A stretch of DNA of 64,000 bases from the NCBI RefSeq assembly GCF_001890765.1, contig NZ_KV878783.1, forward strand, positions 4,678,771-4,742,770. Direction: 5' to 3'. The translations under genes and the position numbers were made by a program. The notes beneath the pieces are model-generated. The model saw nothing but the letters and a program-made list of their open reading frames with translations. It was not told where the DNA came from and did not search any database. The stretch comes from Spirulina major PCC 6313. GTDB taxonomy: Bacteria; Cyanobacteriota; Cyanobacteriia; Cyanobacteriales; Spirulinaceae. Shown here one piece after another: positions 26,335 to 35,003 of the stretch. Position 1 is the stretch's first letter. The number at the start of each line of letters is the position of its first letter.

Positions 26335-26404
26335 ACGTCAAACGTCATGACCGCCAGCGATCGCATTCCTGCTTAAACTTGTTTTTTCTCTGTGAGGATC
26401 GTTT

Positions 26405-27337
26405 ATGTTCACCGCAATTTCTCGATTTTTTAGTCATACCCTCGGCCTGTCCCCCCGTTGGCGATCGCTACTCATGGCGGTTGTTTTGAGTAGTCTCTTC
26501 ACCCTGGGAATTGCCTCCTGTTCCGCAGGGTCCATCACCTCCCAAGACGTAGCCGGCAGCACCACCACCGCCCAATCCGATACCGCCCCCGAAGATTCCG
26601 AAAGCACCGCCCCCGCCGGGAACACCCTCGATAGTATTTTGAGCGCAGGTGTGATTAAAATCGCCGTCCCCCAAGACAGCCCACCCTTTGGGTCAGTGGG
26701 AACCGATGGCGAACCCCAAGGCTACGACATTGAAGTCGCCAAACTGATCGCCACAGACTTAGAAGTAGACATTGAACTCATCCCCGTCACCAGCACCAAC
26801 CGCATTCCCTACCTCCAAACCGGACGAGCGGATCTGGTGATTTCGAGCTTAGGCGCAACTCCCGAACGGGCCAAATCCATCTATTTCTCCTCAACCCCCT
26901 ACGCACCCTTCTTCTCTGGGGTCTATGGCCCCACCGAGGCTGAGGTGTCGAGCTACGAAGACCTGTCCGGTTTCAGCATTGGTGTCACTCAAGGGTCCCT
27001 CGAAGACCTCGAAGTGACCGAAAAAGCCCCAGAAGGCATTGAAATTCGTCGTTTTGAAGACAACAGCATCACCATTTCGGCATTATTGAGCGGGCAAGTG
27101 GATCTGATTGCCGCCGGTAACACGATTGTGGGCCAAGTGATTCAGGATAACCCAGAGGCCGGCATTGAGAATAAGTTTGTGATGAAAAATTCCCCCTGTT
27201 ATATCGGCGTGCGGCGCGGCGATCTCGATATGTTGGAATGGGTGAATGTCTTTATCCGCCACAAACGCTTTTCTGGAGATTTCGATACTCTATCCCAAGC
27301 CTGGTTTGGTGAGCCACTGCAAATCCCGTCATTCTAA
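26405..27337 (+). CDS. amino-acid ABC transporter substrate-binding lipoprotein (SBP_bac_3)
   Basis: A 310-aa family-3 binding protein. ATG 26405 is preceded by a GAGG ribosome binding site. The N-terminus has a hydrophobic stretch (LLMAVVLSSLFTLGIASC) ending in a lipobox-like GIASC, so it is probably a lipoprotein, followed by a serine/threonine-rich linker. The core motifs are 'VIKIAVPQDSPPFGSVGTDG', 'EPQGYDIEVAKLIATDLEVD' and 'RADLVISSLGATPERAKSIY', standard for polar amino-acid binders. The last segment 'FIRHKRFSGDFDTLSQAWFG' is typical. Ligand identity cannot be read from the sequence. Confidence 0.92.
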   Translation: MFTAISRFFSHTLGLSPRWRSLLMAVVLSSLFTLGIASCSAGSITSQDVAGSTTTAQSDTAPEDSESTAPAGNTLDSILSAGVIKIAVPQDSPPFGSVGTDGEPQGYDIEVAKLIATDLEVDIELIPVTSTNRIPYLQTGRADLVISSLGATPERAKSIYFSSTPYAPFFSGVYGPTEAEVSSYEDLSGFSIGVTQGSLEDLEVTEKAPEGIEIRRFEDNSITISALLSGQVDLIAAGNTIVGQVIQDNPEAGIENKFVMKNSPCYIGVRRGDLDMLEWVNVFIRHKRFSGDFDTLSQAWFGEPLQIPSF

Positions 27338-27351
27338 GCATGCCTGATCCG

Positions 27352-27530
27352 ATAGCAATCCTCTGAGTACAGGACAAACGTTGAAATGTACGGCGGCATC
27401 TTGATTTTGATGGGGTGGGAGCATCCTGCTCCCTATGTTGTCTGATCCCAGCGGGCAAGATGCCCGCACGACAGACTATGGATTTTGATGGAGCGTGTTG
27501 AGTTTTGCTATTGTTCCACCCAACCTAGTG
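27352..27530. repeat. dispersed palindromic repeat, copy 1
   Basis: Shares CTGAGTACAGGACAAA (27373-27388) and the palindromes GGGAGCATCCTGCTCCCT and GCGGGCAAGATGCCCGC with a second copy at 32340-32513. It has no ORF and two hairpins. Confidence 0.6.
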
Positions 27531-27657
27531 GACTGTCTAGCCTCAGATGGCAAGTAACTTGAAGACTGAGCGGAGTCGAAGTCTGGTGCTCCGGGGTTCG
27601 ACTCCGCTCACCCCTCTGGATAGCAACTCACCTTTTTAAGCTAGACAAGACACTAGT
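27531..27657. repeat. ~125-bp MITE-like inverted-repeat element
   Basis: Ends CTAGTGGACTGTCTAGC and (reverse) CTAGTGTCTTGTCTAGC form near-perfect 17-bp terminal inverted repeats. An internal hairpin, GAGCGGAGTCGAA...TTCGACTCCGCTC, lies between. No ORF. Confidence 0.55.
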
Positions 27658-27756
27658 CGTGTTAGGCTGATTATCTTGGATTGCAAACGTCTAGGAACGA
27701 TCACAAGGCTAAAAACCGACAGTCCTGGAAGCAGTTAAGGGTAAGCAGGCAGCGGA

Positions 27757-28040
27757 ATGAGTGGGCGGATTGCCGACTGCGTCATCCAATCTAACGATTT
27801 GGTCGCCTCGGAAGACTTGAAGGTGAACGGGTTAGTCTGCGGTCGGCATCGGGCTGAGTCGATAGTGAGGCGGGTTTGTATCCTGCGCTTTGGACTAACT
27901 ACCGTGGGGCTACCGTGGGGCACAGGGGAAGTTATCCGCTTGGGGAGATTAGACCTCTGGTGGGGTTGGAGCAGTCCGGCTCGGTTCAGTCCGGTGGATG
28001 AACCCAGAATCCCCGTCGCCGTCTTCGCGGGGAGTGTCAA
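27757..28040 (+). pseudogene. tnpB relic with IS605-type right end
   Basis: The open frame contains DLVASEDLKVNGLVCGRHRA, an obvious match to the conserved TnpB stretch (YEDLK(V/I)-N-V---LA-SI), then jumps directly to a TnpB C-terminal-like tail (TVGLPWGTGEVIRLGRLDLW), so the nuclease centre is deleted. It ends with the hairpin CCCCGTCGCCGTCTTCGCGGGG plus AGTGTCAA at 28031-28040, as in the element at 23146-23535. In intact elements this 3' region also encodes the omega/re-RNA. The relic stops 15 bp before the miaA start and may shape its 5' UTR. Confidence 0.65.
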
Positions 28041-28055
28041 GCAATTGAGTTCAGC

Positions 28056-28949
28056 ATGGTTTCAGGATTGATTGTGGTTTGTGGGCCTACGGCCAGCGGC
28101 AAATCGAGTTTAGCGTTACGTCTTGCGCAACGGTTGCAGACGGTGATTATCAGTGCAGACTCGCGGCAGGTGTACCGCGAGTTTACGATTGGCACGGCCA
28201 AGCCGACGGCGAGGGAATTGGCCCAAGTGCCCCATTACTTAATTGATGTCTGCGAACCGACAGACGTTTTGACCCTGGCAGAGTATCAACACCAAGCCCA
28301 GGCCGTGATTCATACCGCAGCAACGCCGCCGCTCTTGGTGGGGGGGACGGGACTGTATATCAAGGCAATTACGAAGGGTCTCAAAATTCCCCCTGTGCCG
28401 CCCCATCCGGATCTGCGATCGCAATTCCAATCCTTCGATCAACCCTATCGCTACCGGCTTTTACAACACCTTGACCCCGATGCCGCCCAGAAAATTCACC
28501 CCAACGATGCCACCCGTACAATCCGCGCCCTCGAAGTGTTTTATGTGACCGGGTTGCCAATCTCGCAACAACAGGGGGAAAATCCGCCCCCCTATCCGAT
28601 CGTACAGATTGGCCTAGATTGCGATCGCCTCGATCACCGCATTCAACACCGCACCACAGCCATGATCGACCAAGGACTCGTGGCAGAAGTCGAAACCCTC
28701 TGTCAACGCTATGGCGAAGATTTACCCCTCTTAAACACCCTAGGCTATGGCGAAGTTTGTGCCCTGTTGCGGGGAGAATTAGCCCCGACGGAATTAGGAG
28801 ATCGCATCAGTCTCCATACCCGCCAATTTGCCAAACGTCAGCGAACATGGTTCCGGGCCTATCCTGAAATCCATTGGTTTGATGCCGACCACCCCGATCT
28901 TTTTGAGCAGGTTTGGCAATGGCTGACTGAATCCCAATCAAACAGTTGA
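28056..28949 (+). CDS. miaA: tRNA dimethylallyltransferase
   Basis: A 297-aa MiaA. The P-loop is GPTASGKSSLALRLAQ (residues 9-24). 'ISADSRQVYREFTIGTAKPT' is the substrate-binding motif, and 'YLIDVCEPTDVLTLAEYQ' and 'LLVGGTGLYIKAITKGL' are family signatures. 'QRTWFRAYPEIHWFD' near the end is the closing motif. The enzyme adds a dimethylallyl group to A37 of tRNAs that read UNN codons, the first step to ms2i6A. It stands alone, with an IS605-type relic immediately upstream that leaves only 15 bp of leader. Confidence 0.95.
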   Translation: MVSGLIVVCGPTASGKSSLALRLAQRLQTVIISADSRQVYREFTIGTAKPTARELAQVPHYLIDVCEPTDVLTLAEYQHQAQAVIHTAATPPLLVGGTGLYIKAITKGLKIPPVPPHPDLRSQFQSFDQPYRYRLLQHLDPDAAQKIHPNDATRTIRALEVFYVTGLPISQQQGENPPPYPIVQIGLDCDRLDHRIQHRTTAMIDQGLVAEVETLCQRYGEDLPLLNTLGYGEVCALLRGELAPTELGDRISLHTRQFAKRQRTWFRAYPEIHWFDADHPDLFEQVWQWLTESQSNS

Positions 28950-28966
28950 TCAACGTAAGTAATTAA

Positions 28967-28982
28967 TGTGATCCATATCACG
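28967..28982. promoter_or_regulatory. CRP-like (cAMP receptor protein) site
   Basis: TGTGATCCATATCACG fits the CRP consensus TGTGA-N6-TCACA with one mismatch. It lies ~180 bp before the PEP-CTERM gene and just after miaA. A second near-dyad (GATCGCC-ttc-GGTGATC) follows. Cyanobacterial SyCRP1 binds the same consensus. Confidence 0.4.
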
Positions 28983-29163
28983 TGGATCGCCTTCGGTGAT
29001 CGATAACATTAGAATTATCAAAATTCTCTCGCTAAAGTATTAGCAAAAAACGTTGCTAAATTTAGGTTACAGTGTTTATCCTGATACTAAGGAAGACTTT
29101 AAAGTTAGTGCAGTGACCTTGTTTACTGTGATATTTACGTAGACACCACCATTATTGAGTTTT

Positions 29164-29982
29164 ATGTATCAGCCCAAAATCATCCTCGGAATTGTCGGAA
29201 CAGCGATCGCATCTCTCAGCGCCGCCCTGCCCGCTCATGCCTTCTCCATCTATTTCGGACAAGATGCCAACCCCAACCCCACGGACTTTGCCAATACCTT
29301 CGACGACATCGTCAACTCCAGAGCGGCTGAAACTGCTTTTCTAAACGCCATTACTGGCGAGGGAACCGAAGACTTTGAGGGCTTTACGGCATTTTCCGAT
29401 GCACCGCTTGATATTTTCTTCGATGCTGTGGCAACAGCAACCCTGAGCGGGGGAGGTGTCGCGTCCGAAGTGAAAACGGTTGATAAAAGCCTATTGGATG
29501 ATCCTGGCACGCCCGCCAGCGTCAAAGCCGATATCCTCCGCGAAATTGAGAAGGGGCGAAACGCATCTTCTGGGACGCAATATTGGCTGACCAATGGTGC
29601 GCAAGACTTCCAGGTTAACTTTGATACTGAAGTGGCGGCCTTTGGGTTCTACGGCTATGACTTGGGTGATTATGATGCCACAACGTATCTGGATTTGTAC
29701 CGTGGCGGCGAACTGATCAGTTCTCTCCTGATTCCCAATGGTGAGACGGCTGGGATTAACGGGTCAGCTTTCTACTTTGGGTTTGTGGGCAATGGTAACC
29801 AAACCTTTGACCAAGTGAACTTCCGGATGAATGGAGTGACAGGAGATGAGTTTGCGTTTGATGATATGACGGTGGGGAGTCAGCCCGTGCCTGAACCCGC
29901 AAGTCTTTTAGGCTTGTTGGGGGTGACGGCGGCAGTGACCACGCTCTTGAAGCGTCGGGATGCGTCCAAATCTGAATCCTAA
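29164..29982 (+). CDS. PEP-CTERM exported protein
   Basis: About 272 aa from ATG 29164 (an upstream TTG at 29155 is less likely). Residues 1-27 are a Sec signal (MYQPKIILGIVGTAIASLSA, then ALPAHA) with cleavage after AHA. The mature protein is beta-rich ('AAFGFYGYDLGDYDATTYLD', 'FNQV/FDQVNFRMNGVTGDEFA'). The C-terminus is a classic PEP-CTERM sort signal: VPEPASLLGLLG, a hydrophobic helix, then basic LLKRRDASKSES. Such proteins are cut by an exosortase and placed at the surface or in the extracellular matrix. No exosortase gene is in the window. A strong terminator follows. Its function is otherwise unknown. Confidence 0.88.
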   Translation: MYQPKIILGIVGTAIASLSAALPAHAFSIYFGQDANPNPTDFANTFDDIVNSRAAETAFLNAITGEGTEDFEGFTAFSDAPLDIFFDAVATATLSGGGVASEVKTVDKSLLDDPGTPASVKADILREIEKGRNASSGTQYWLTNGAQDFQVNFDTEVAAFGFYGYDLGDYDATTYLDLYRGGELISSLLIPNGETAGINGSAFYFGFVGNGNQTFDQVNFRMNGVTGDEFAFDDMTVGSQPVPEPASLLGLLGVTAAVTTLLKRRDASKSES

Positions 29983-30011
29983 TCCTAAAAACCAGTACCT
30001 CCTTTGCTTGT

Positions 30012-30040
30012 CCCCCCTGCGATCGCATGGGGGGTTTTCT
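30012..30040 (+). terminator. rho-independent terminator built around a HIP1 site
   Basis: CCCCCC-TGCGATCGCA-t-GGGGGG followed by TTTTCT, 30 bp after the PEP-CTERM stop. The stem centre is the palindrome TGCGATCGCA. Confidence 0.75.
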
Positions 30041-30120
30041 CTGCGTCATGATTCTTAAAGATTGCCAATCTCGCTTAAAATACGGACAAGCAAATTCATC
30101 CTCCTTCATCCATTGTGACT

Positions 30121-31068
30121 ATGCAGGCGCAAGCCCCCGCCCCCACTGTGCCGTCTTCCCTAATCCCCCGTGATGTGATTAATGCACCGGGGGGACTGAA
30201 TCTTGATGTGGGGCTTTGTCTGAGTGCGATCGCCCTCCTGATCGGTGCTCACTGTGGGTTCTGGCTCTGGGGTTGGTGGCATTGGGCTTGCTTCACCTGT
30301 AGCCTGGTGGCGATTCATCTCTCCGGATCAGTCATTCATGATGCCTGCCACAACGGAGCACACTCGAATCGCATCGTGAACGCCACCCTTGGTCACATCA
30401 GCGCCCTGATTATCGGTTTCGCATTTCCCGTCTTCACCCGTGTCCACCTCCAACACCACGCCCATGTCAATGATCCGAAAAACGACCCGGATCATTTCGT
30501 CTCCACCGCTGGCCCGCTTTGGTTGATCGCGCCGCGCTTTTTTTATCACGAAATTTTCTTTTTTCAGCGGCGACTGTGGCGCAAGTATGAGTTGCTGGAA
30601 TGGTTCCTCAGTCGGGCATTTTTATTCGGGATTACCTGGGCATCGTTGCAATACGGGTTTTTCTCCTACATTGTCACCTATTGGTTTTTGCCAGCGGGAA
30701 TTGTCGGGATGGCGTTGGGTTTGTTTTTTGACTACCTGCCCCATCGCCCCTTTGTGGAACGGAATCGCTGGTTAAATGCACGGGTGTATGCCAGTCCGCT
30801 GCTGAATTTGCTGATTTTGGGCCAAAATTATCACCTCGTCCATCACCTTTGGCCGTCGATTCCCTGGTACAAATATCAACGGGCCTACAGCCTCGTCAAA
30901 CCGACCCTCGAAGCGAAGGGCAGCCCGCTACGGTTGGGCATTTTTGAAAGCCAGCGCGACTTTTGGACGTTTCTCTATGATGTGCTGATTGGGATTCGCT
31001 TACCCCAGGCGTGGCAGCGGGCTTGGGTGAAATGGTGGACAGCACGGCGATCGCCCTCCACTCCTTAA
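30121..31068 (+). CDS. crtR: beta-carotene hydroxylase
   Basis: A CrtR of about 315 aa from ATG 30121 (GTG 30115 adds two residues). Its membrane fatty-acid-desaturase-type histidine boxes are visible: 'HDACHNGAHSN' near residue 75, 'HLQHHAHVNDP' near 108, and 'NYHLVHHLWPSIPWY' near 240. Neighbouring signatures 'NDPDHFVSTAGPLWLI', 'RRLWRKYELLEWFLSR' and 'LFFDYLPHRPF' are nearly invariant in cyanobacterial CrtR. The enzyme hydroxylates beta-ionone rings to make zeaxanthin (and can act on myxoxanthophyll rings). Four hydrophobic segments place it in the membrane. The glycosyltransferase gene is convergent, with stops 4 bp apart. Confidence 0.95.
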   Translation: MQAQAPAPTVPSSLIPRDVINAPGGLNLDVGLCLSAIALLIGAHCGFWLWGWWHWACFTCSLVAIHLSGSVIHDACHNGAHSNRIVNATLGHISALIIGFAFPVFTRVHLQHHAHVNDPKNDPDHFVSTAGPLWLIAPRFFYHEIFFFQRRLWRKYELLEWFLSRAFLFGITWASLQYGFFSYIVTYWFLPAGIVGMALGLFFDYLPHRPFVERNRWLNARVYASPLLNLLILGQNYHLVHHLWPSIPWYKYQRAYSLVKPTLEAKGSPLRLGIFESQRDFWTFLYDVLIGIRLPQAWQRAWVKWWTARRSPSTP

Positions 31069-31071
31069 CGA

Positions 31072-32229
31072 TTATCGTGTTTGGGGTTGGGGGGTGTCAC
31101 CGTTGAGGACGGCGCGATAGAGGTCTTCGAGATAGGCGATTTGGGTGACGTGGTTAAAATTCTGTTCCATGTGCGATCGCCCCCCTCGGCTGATCCGCTC
31201 CCACAGTTCATCCGATTGCAACAGCTCTAAACAATGGTGCGCGAGGCCGTCCACATCCCGCTCTGGGGTGAGGAATCCCGTTTCACCGTGAATCACCGCC
31301 TCCGGAATCCCTGCATGGAGGGTACTCACCACGGGCAACCCCATCGCTTGCGCTTCGACGATCACCGTGGGCAATCCTTCGGAATCGCCATTGGCGGCGG
31401 TGACACTGGGGGCGGCAAAAATACGAGCGCGATTCATCCAGGTTTTCACCATTTCCGGCGGCTGCATCCCTAGGAATTGATAGCGTTTTAATTGTTGCTG
31501 GGCTTGGGTTTCCAAGGACTCACGGAGGGGGCCGTCACCGATGAAAATCAGTTCCACATCCGGCGCTTGGGCTTGGACGGCGGCGATCGCTTCGATCAAC
31601 ACATCACACCCCTTTTTCTCCGCCAATCGCCCCACAAACAACACCACCCGCTCCCGTGCCACGGCGGGATCAGCCTGGAACCGCTGCACATCCACGCCGC
31701 CGTAATGGGTGATCGTGCGATCGGCGGGGAAGCCTTGATTGAGCAACCGTTGGCGGATGAAGTCTGAAACGGGCAGAAAGAGCGTGGCCCGCGCTTGGAG
31801 TGTTTGCAGGCGACGGTGATAAATCCAATGGTTGAGGGATTGGTAGCGGGCTTGTTTGGGGTCGATGGTGGCATCAGCGCCGCGATAATGGACAAGGAGC
31901 GGGATGTTGAGGCGTTCGGCCCAGGGGAGAATTAACGCGCCACTGAGGCCGAATTGAGCGTTAATCAACACCGGGTTGAGGCGTTGCAAGTGGCGATAAA
32001 AATCGGGAGCGATCGCACTCAATTTAAACAACTGTTCAATCACCTTGCCGCCGGGCTGGCCGTGGTTGATCACGAGGGTGCGATCGTTCGGTAACTCTAG
32101 CCCCTCCACCCGCCGCGACCCCACATAATAGGCCGTAAAATCTTGAATCTGTTCCGCCAAATCCCGCACAAAAGTTTGAGACGGCGGCAAAAGCAGACTA
32201 TTAAAAATCAAAACCGTCGGATGAGTCAT
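31072..32229 (-). CDS. GT4-family glycosyltransferase
   Basis: A 385-aa GT-B glycosyltransferase. The N-terminal Rossmann half contains 'INAQFGLSGALILPWAERLN' and 'LLVHYRGADATIDPKQARYQ'. The C-terminal half has 'VLFVGRLAEKKGCDVLIEAI' and the donor-binding E(x7)E region 'EGLPTVIVEAQAMGLPVVST' followed by 'HAGIPEAVIHGETGF', typical of family 4. The acceptor is unknown. GT4 enzymes of this type build cell-surface polysaccharide or lipid-linked sugars. It is convergent with crtR and has no glycan cluster around it. Confidence 0.85.
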   Translation of the reverse strand: MTHPTVLIFNSLLLPPSQTFVRDLAEQIQDFTAYYVGSRRVEGLELPNDRTLVINHGQPGGKVIEQLFKLSAIAPDFYRHLQRLNPVLINAQFGLSGALILPWAERLNIPLLVHYRGADATIDPKQARYQSLNHWIYHRRLQTLQARATLFLPVSDFIRQRLLNQGFPADRTITHYGGVDVQRFQADPAVARERVVLFVGRLAEKKGCDVLIEAIAAVQAQAPDVELIFIGDGPLRESLETQAQQQLKRYQFLGMQPPEMVKTWMNRARIFAAPSVTAANGDSEGLPTVIVEAQAMGLPVVSTLHAGIPEAVIHGETGFLTPERDVDGLAHHCLELLQSDELWERISRGGRSHMEQNFNHVTQIAYLEDLYRAVLNGDTPQPQTR

Positions 32230-32270
32230 AACAGATCGAACCGATTGCCAACAAGAGGAACATCAACCAC

Positions 32271-32300
32271 AAAAAACGGGGGTTTGAACACCAAACCCCC
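32271..32300 (-). terminator. rho-independent terminator downstream of guaB3
   Basis: On the minus strand GGGGGTTTG-gtgtt-CAAACCCCC is followed by GTTTTTT. It lies ~210 bp beyond the guaB3 stop, past a palindromic repeat. Confidence 0.7.
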
Positions 32301-32339
32301 TCAATCATACGGTTTTCAATCTGGATCAAAAACCCTCTA

Positions 32340-32513
32340 CCTTAGCGGGAGCATCCTGCTCCCTGTTTTGTCTAAATCCCAGCGGGCAAGATGCCCACAC
32401 TCCAGAGGCTGAATGTTGCTGGAGCCTGTGGGGGTTCGCGATGACCCGACCTAACCGACGCAATAATAAGGGTTTCAGCCTCAGCCTGATTTTTTGTCCT
32501 GTACTCAGACCCT
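32340..32513. repeat. dispersed palindromic repeat, copy 2
   Basis: Inverted relative to part of copy 1: GGGAGCATCCTGCTCCCT and GCGGGCAAGATGCCC are shared, and the reverse complement of CTGAGTACAGGAC ends the copy at 32511. It occupies the gap between the glycosyltransferase and guaB3. Confidence 0.6.
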
Positions 32514-33677
32514 CTACTTACCCATGCCCAACTGTTGAGCCTTTTGGTACACCTTCCCTTCTGTCAGCAGCGACGGCGCGATCACCACTTCCACCTGTTG
32601 CATTTCCTTGATGTTCTTCGCCCCCAAGGTTCCCATACTGGTTTGCAACGCCCCTAAGAGGTTATGGGTTCCATCATCGAGCCGGGCCGGGCCGCGCATG
32701 ATTTCTTGAATCGTCCCCGTCGTGCCCACATTAATCCGCGTTCCACGGGGCAGCACCGGACTCGGCGTAGCCATCCCCCAGTGATACCCCCGGCCCGGTG
32801 CTTCCGCCGATCGCGCAATAGGCGACCCAATCATCACCGCATCGGCCCCACAGGCGATACATTTGCAAATATCCCCCCCGGTGACAATCCCGCCATCGGC
32901 AATAATCGGGATATATTTCCCGGTTTGGGCGTGGAATTCATCACGGGCCGCCGCACAGTCCGCCACCGCCGTCGCTTGGGGAACGCCCACACCAAGCACG
33001 CCGCGAGAGGTACAAGCCGCACCGGGGCCAATCCCCACCAGCACCGCCGCCGCGCCCGCCTGCATCAGTTGCAGCGCCACATCGTAGGTGACACAGTTCC
33101 CCAATGCCACGGGCATGGGCATTTCGGCGCAGAATTTCGCCAGATCCAGGGGTTGAATAGTTTCGGGGGAGAGGTGGGAGGTGGAGACGACGGTGGCTTG
33201 AATTAAGCAGAGATCCGCACCGGCTTCGGCCACGACGGAGCCGAATTTAGCCGCGCCTGCTGGGGTGAGACTGACGGCGGCTTTACCGCCTTGGGCTTTA
33301 ATCTCCTGGATGCGTTGCCGAATCAGATCCGGTTGGATTGGTTCGGCGTAGAGTTTCTGCATTAACCCGACGAATTCGTCTTTGCCCACTGAGGCGATCT
33401 GATCGAGGATCGGGTTAGGGTCGGCGTAGCGGGTTTGAATGCCTTCGAGGTTGAGAACGCCAAGCGCACCGAGTTCGGAGAGGAGCGCGGCCATCTTGAC
33501 ATCCACAACGCCATCCATGGCACTGGCTAGGATGGGGATTTCTAAATCAATCCCACCAATGCTGAAGCGGGTATCGGCTAAGGCGGGGTCTAGGGTACAT
33601 TGACCGGGGGCTAGGGCGATTTCGTCGAACCCGTATGCACGCCGTGCTGTTTTCCCTCGTCCAATTTGAATGCTCAC
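32514..33677 (-). CDS. guaB3: GuaB3-type IMP dehydrogenase-related protein
   Basis: The start is set at GTG 33677 ([20 protein letters not shown]), giving 387 aa, the usual cyanobacterial GuaB3 length, with a GGGAAGGG ribosome binding site upstream. A longer frame to 33764 is open but adds a non-conserved N-terminus. The catalytic loop motif is '[20 protein letters not shown]', carrying the active-site Cys. '[20 protein letters not shown]' and '[19 protein letters not shown]' are phosphate-binding motifs. The CBS pair of classical IMPDH is absent, the hallmark of GuaB3. It acts in purine nucleotide metabolism. Confidence 0.93.
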   Translation of the reverse strand: MSIQIGRGKTARRAYGFDEIALAPGQCTLDPALADTRFSIGGIDLEIPILASAMDGVVDVKMAALLSELGALGVLNLEGIQTRYADPNPILDQIASVGKDEFVGLMQKLYAEPIQPDLIRQRIQEIKAQGGKAAVSLTPAGAAKFGSVVAEAGADLCLIQATVVSTSHLSPETIQPLDLAKFCAEMPMPVALGNCVTYDVALQLMQAGAAAVLVGIGPGAACTSRGVLGVGVPQATAVADCAAARDEFHAQTGKYIPIIADGGIVTGGDICKCIACGADAVMIGSPIARSAEAPGRGYHWGMATPSPVLPRGTRINVGTTGTIQEIMRGPARLDDGTHNLLGALQTSMGTLGAKNIKEMQQVEVVIAPSLLTEGKVYQKAQQLGMGK

Positions 33678-33803
33678 TACTGTTTTTCCCTTCCCAAAGC
33701 GTTTAGGATAGGCTATCAGATTTGGGGGGTCTTCAGCTAGGCGATCGCGCCTCTCGCGGGCCAACCGATGGCAGTAAAACGTGCCACTTCATAGGCTAAC
33801 CCT

Positions 33804-34232
33804 CTACGGTGATACATTTTGCTGCATAGTGTTAGCATCACGCCATCGTGTTACTGAGCCATCCTTATAAATTTTGAAGATAAAAGGAGCAGCTTCTTGC
33901 TGCACGATGTTTTCACATTTTCCAATCACATTGGCAAAGACTTGGGCGGTCTCAGCAGAGCTCATATTGCCCGATACAAGGGTAAAAAGCCGGGCGTTTG
34001 AGTTGGCGACGGCTCCCAGTTCAATCATGCGCTTGCCAATATTTTTATCCTTGGTCAGGACAATCCAGCCGCGTTGACTAACGACAGGAAGCCAATCTAC
34101 ATCTTGGGTATTAACCGGAAAGTGGTCTTGGAGTCGTTCAACGGTATAGCCCAGATTGCGGAGAGTGGCGGCGACACTTTTGGGGAGTGCGTGGTCAAGA
34201 AAGTAGGTATAGGAAGGTTGCGGGTGGGTCAT
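33804..34232 (-). CDS. DUF5615/PIN-like toxin
   Basis: A 142-aa PIN-like protein: 'YFLDHALPKSVAATLRNLGY' (first acidic residue and nuclease-like opening), 'DVDWLPVVSQRGWIVLTKDK' (the D...D...TKD pattern) and 'RLFTLVSGNMSSAETAQVFA'. Proteins of this type are VapC-like toxins paired with DUF433 antitoxins. Its start overlaps the antitoxin's stop by 4 bp. The target RNA cannot be inferred. Confidence 0.75.
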   Translation of the reverse strand: MTHPQPSYTYFLDHALPKSVAATLRNLGYTVERLQDHFPVNTQDVDWLPVVSQRGWIVLTKDKNIGKRMIELGAVANSNARLFTLVSGNMSSAETAQVFANVIGKCENIVQQEAAPFIFKIYKDGSVTRWRDANTMQQNVSP

Positions 34233-34927
34233 GCCGCTTGACGCGAGGACTCAAACCGGATGGCGGCACGGACTTGGGCGGGGGTGCATTCGTAGTCTGC
34301 GGCCAGGTCTTCGATAGTATCGCCTGCGTTGTAGAACTCAGCGAGAACATCGGTGGGAACTCCTGTGGCGGTGATGATGGGCTTACCAAAAGAGTAGCGG
34401 GGGTCAATGCTGATGATTTTGTCGGCGGGATCGGTGGGGCTGATGAAGGGGTAGAGTCGGACGGCAATATTGTCTTCCCACTCAATGCGCTTGAGTAGGT
34501 CTTGGATCACTGCACGGATGGCAAGTTGTCCAGCCCGCGACACGTTAATCAGAAGATCGGCATGTTCCATGAAGAGGTCTACGCCGTCGGTTTTGAATTG
34601 GTTATGGATCAGGGGGTGGGATGTGTTGAATTTTTGGCCAAGGTAGTCGATCGCGCCCCGCACGTTGGAGAGCGGTATACCGTGAGTTTCGCGAATGACG
34701 CGCAAGATATGACCTTCAAGGAGGTTATTGAAGCTGAGCAGGGGAGTTTTGGGGTTGGGGCGTTGGATGAGGGGCGGGCTTTGCCGTTTGCCGTTTTGAG
34801 TGGTGTAGGTGCGTCCGTTGAGCCAGGTGCTGAGGGTGACAGTGGGCACACGAATATAATGGGCTGCGTCGGCAACCCTATAGGTCGGTGTGTCGTTGAG
34901 ATTCGTAAGCCACGGTGTTTCAGGCAT
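34229..34927 (-). CDS. DUF433 (VapB45-like) antitoxin
   Basis: The start is set at ATG 34927 (MPETPWLTNLNDTPTYRVAD), 232 aa. A longer frame reaching 35026 would overlap hypB and adds low-complexity residues. The N-terminal MerR/HTH-like part is 'YRVADAAHYIRVPTVTLSTW'. The C-terminus is a DUF433 module: 'ISIDPRYSFGKPIITATGVP', 'TDVLAEFYNAGDTIEDLAAD', 'YECTPAQVRAAIRFE'. It is paired and overlapping with the PIN-like toxin gene, so it is the antitoxin and probable autoregulator. Confidence 0.78.
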   Translation of the reverse strand: MPETPWLTNLNDTPTYRVADAAHYIRVPTVTLSTWLNGRTYTTQNGKRQSPPLIQRPNPKTPLLSFNNLLEGHILRVIRETHGIPLSNVRGAIDYLGQKFNTSHPLIHNQFKTDGVDLFMEHADLLINVSRAGQLAIRAVIQDLLKRIEWEDNIAVRLYPFISPTDPADKIISIDPRYSFGKPIITATGVPTDVLAEFYNAGDTIEDLAADYECTPAQVRAAIRFESSRQAA

Positions 34928-35003
34928 TGCGGGTGAGCGATCCACTGAACTCCAGAATATCAATGTTGCTGGCGGTTGAGGGTGTGATGCTGAGAGACTT
35001 CCG

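Larger units (their letters stand above)
27338..28055. other. repeat-filled intergenic region between the transporter and miaA
   Basis: Contains a dispersed palindromic repeat (27352-27530), a ~125-bp inverted-repeat element (27531-27657) and an IS605-type tnpB relic (27757-28040). No intact gene is present. Confidence 0.8.

Noticed and set aside
27560-27625. tRNA-like T-arm sequence GGGGTTCGACTCC
   Set aside because: It belongs to a perfect hairpin inside a MITE-like element; there is no acceptor stem or anticodon arm.
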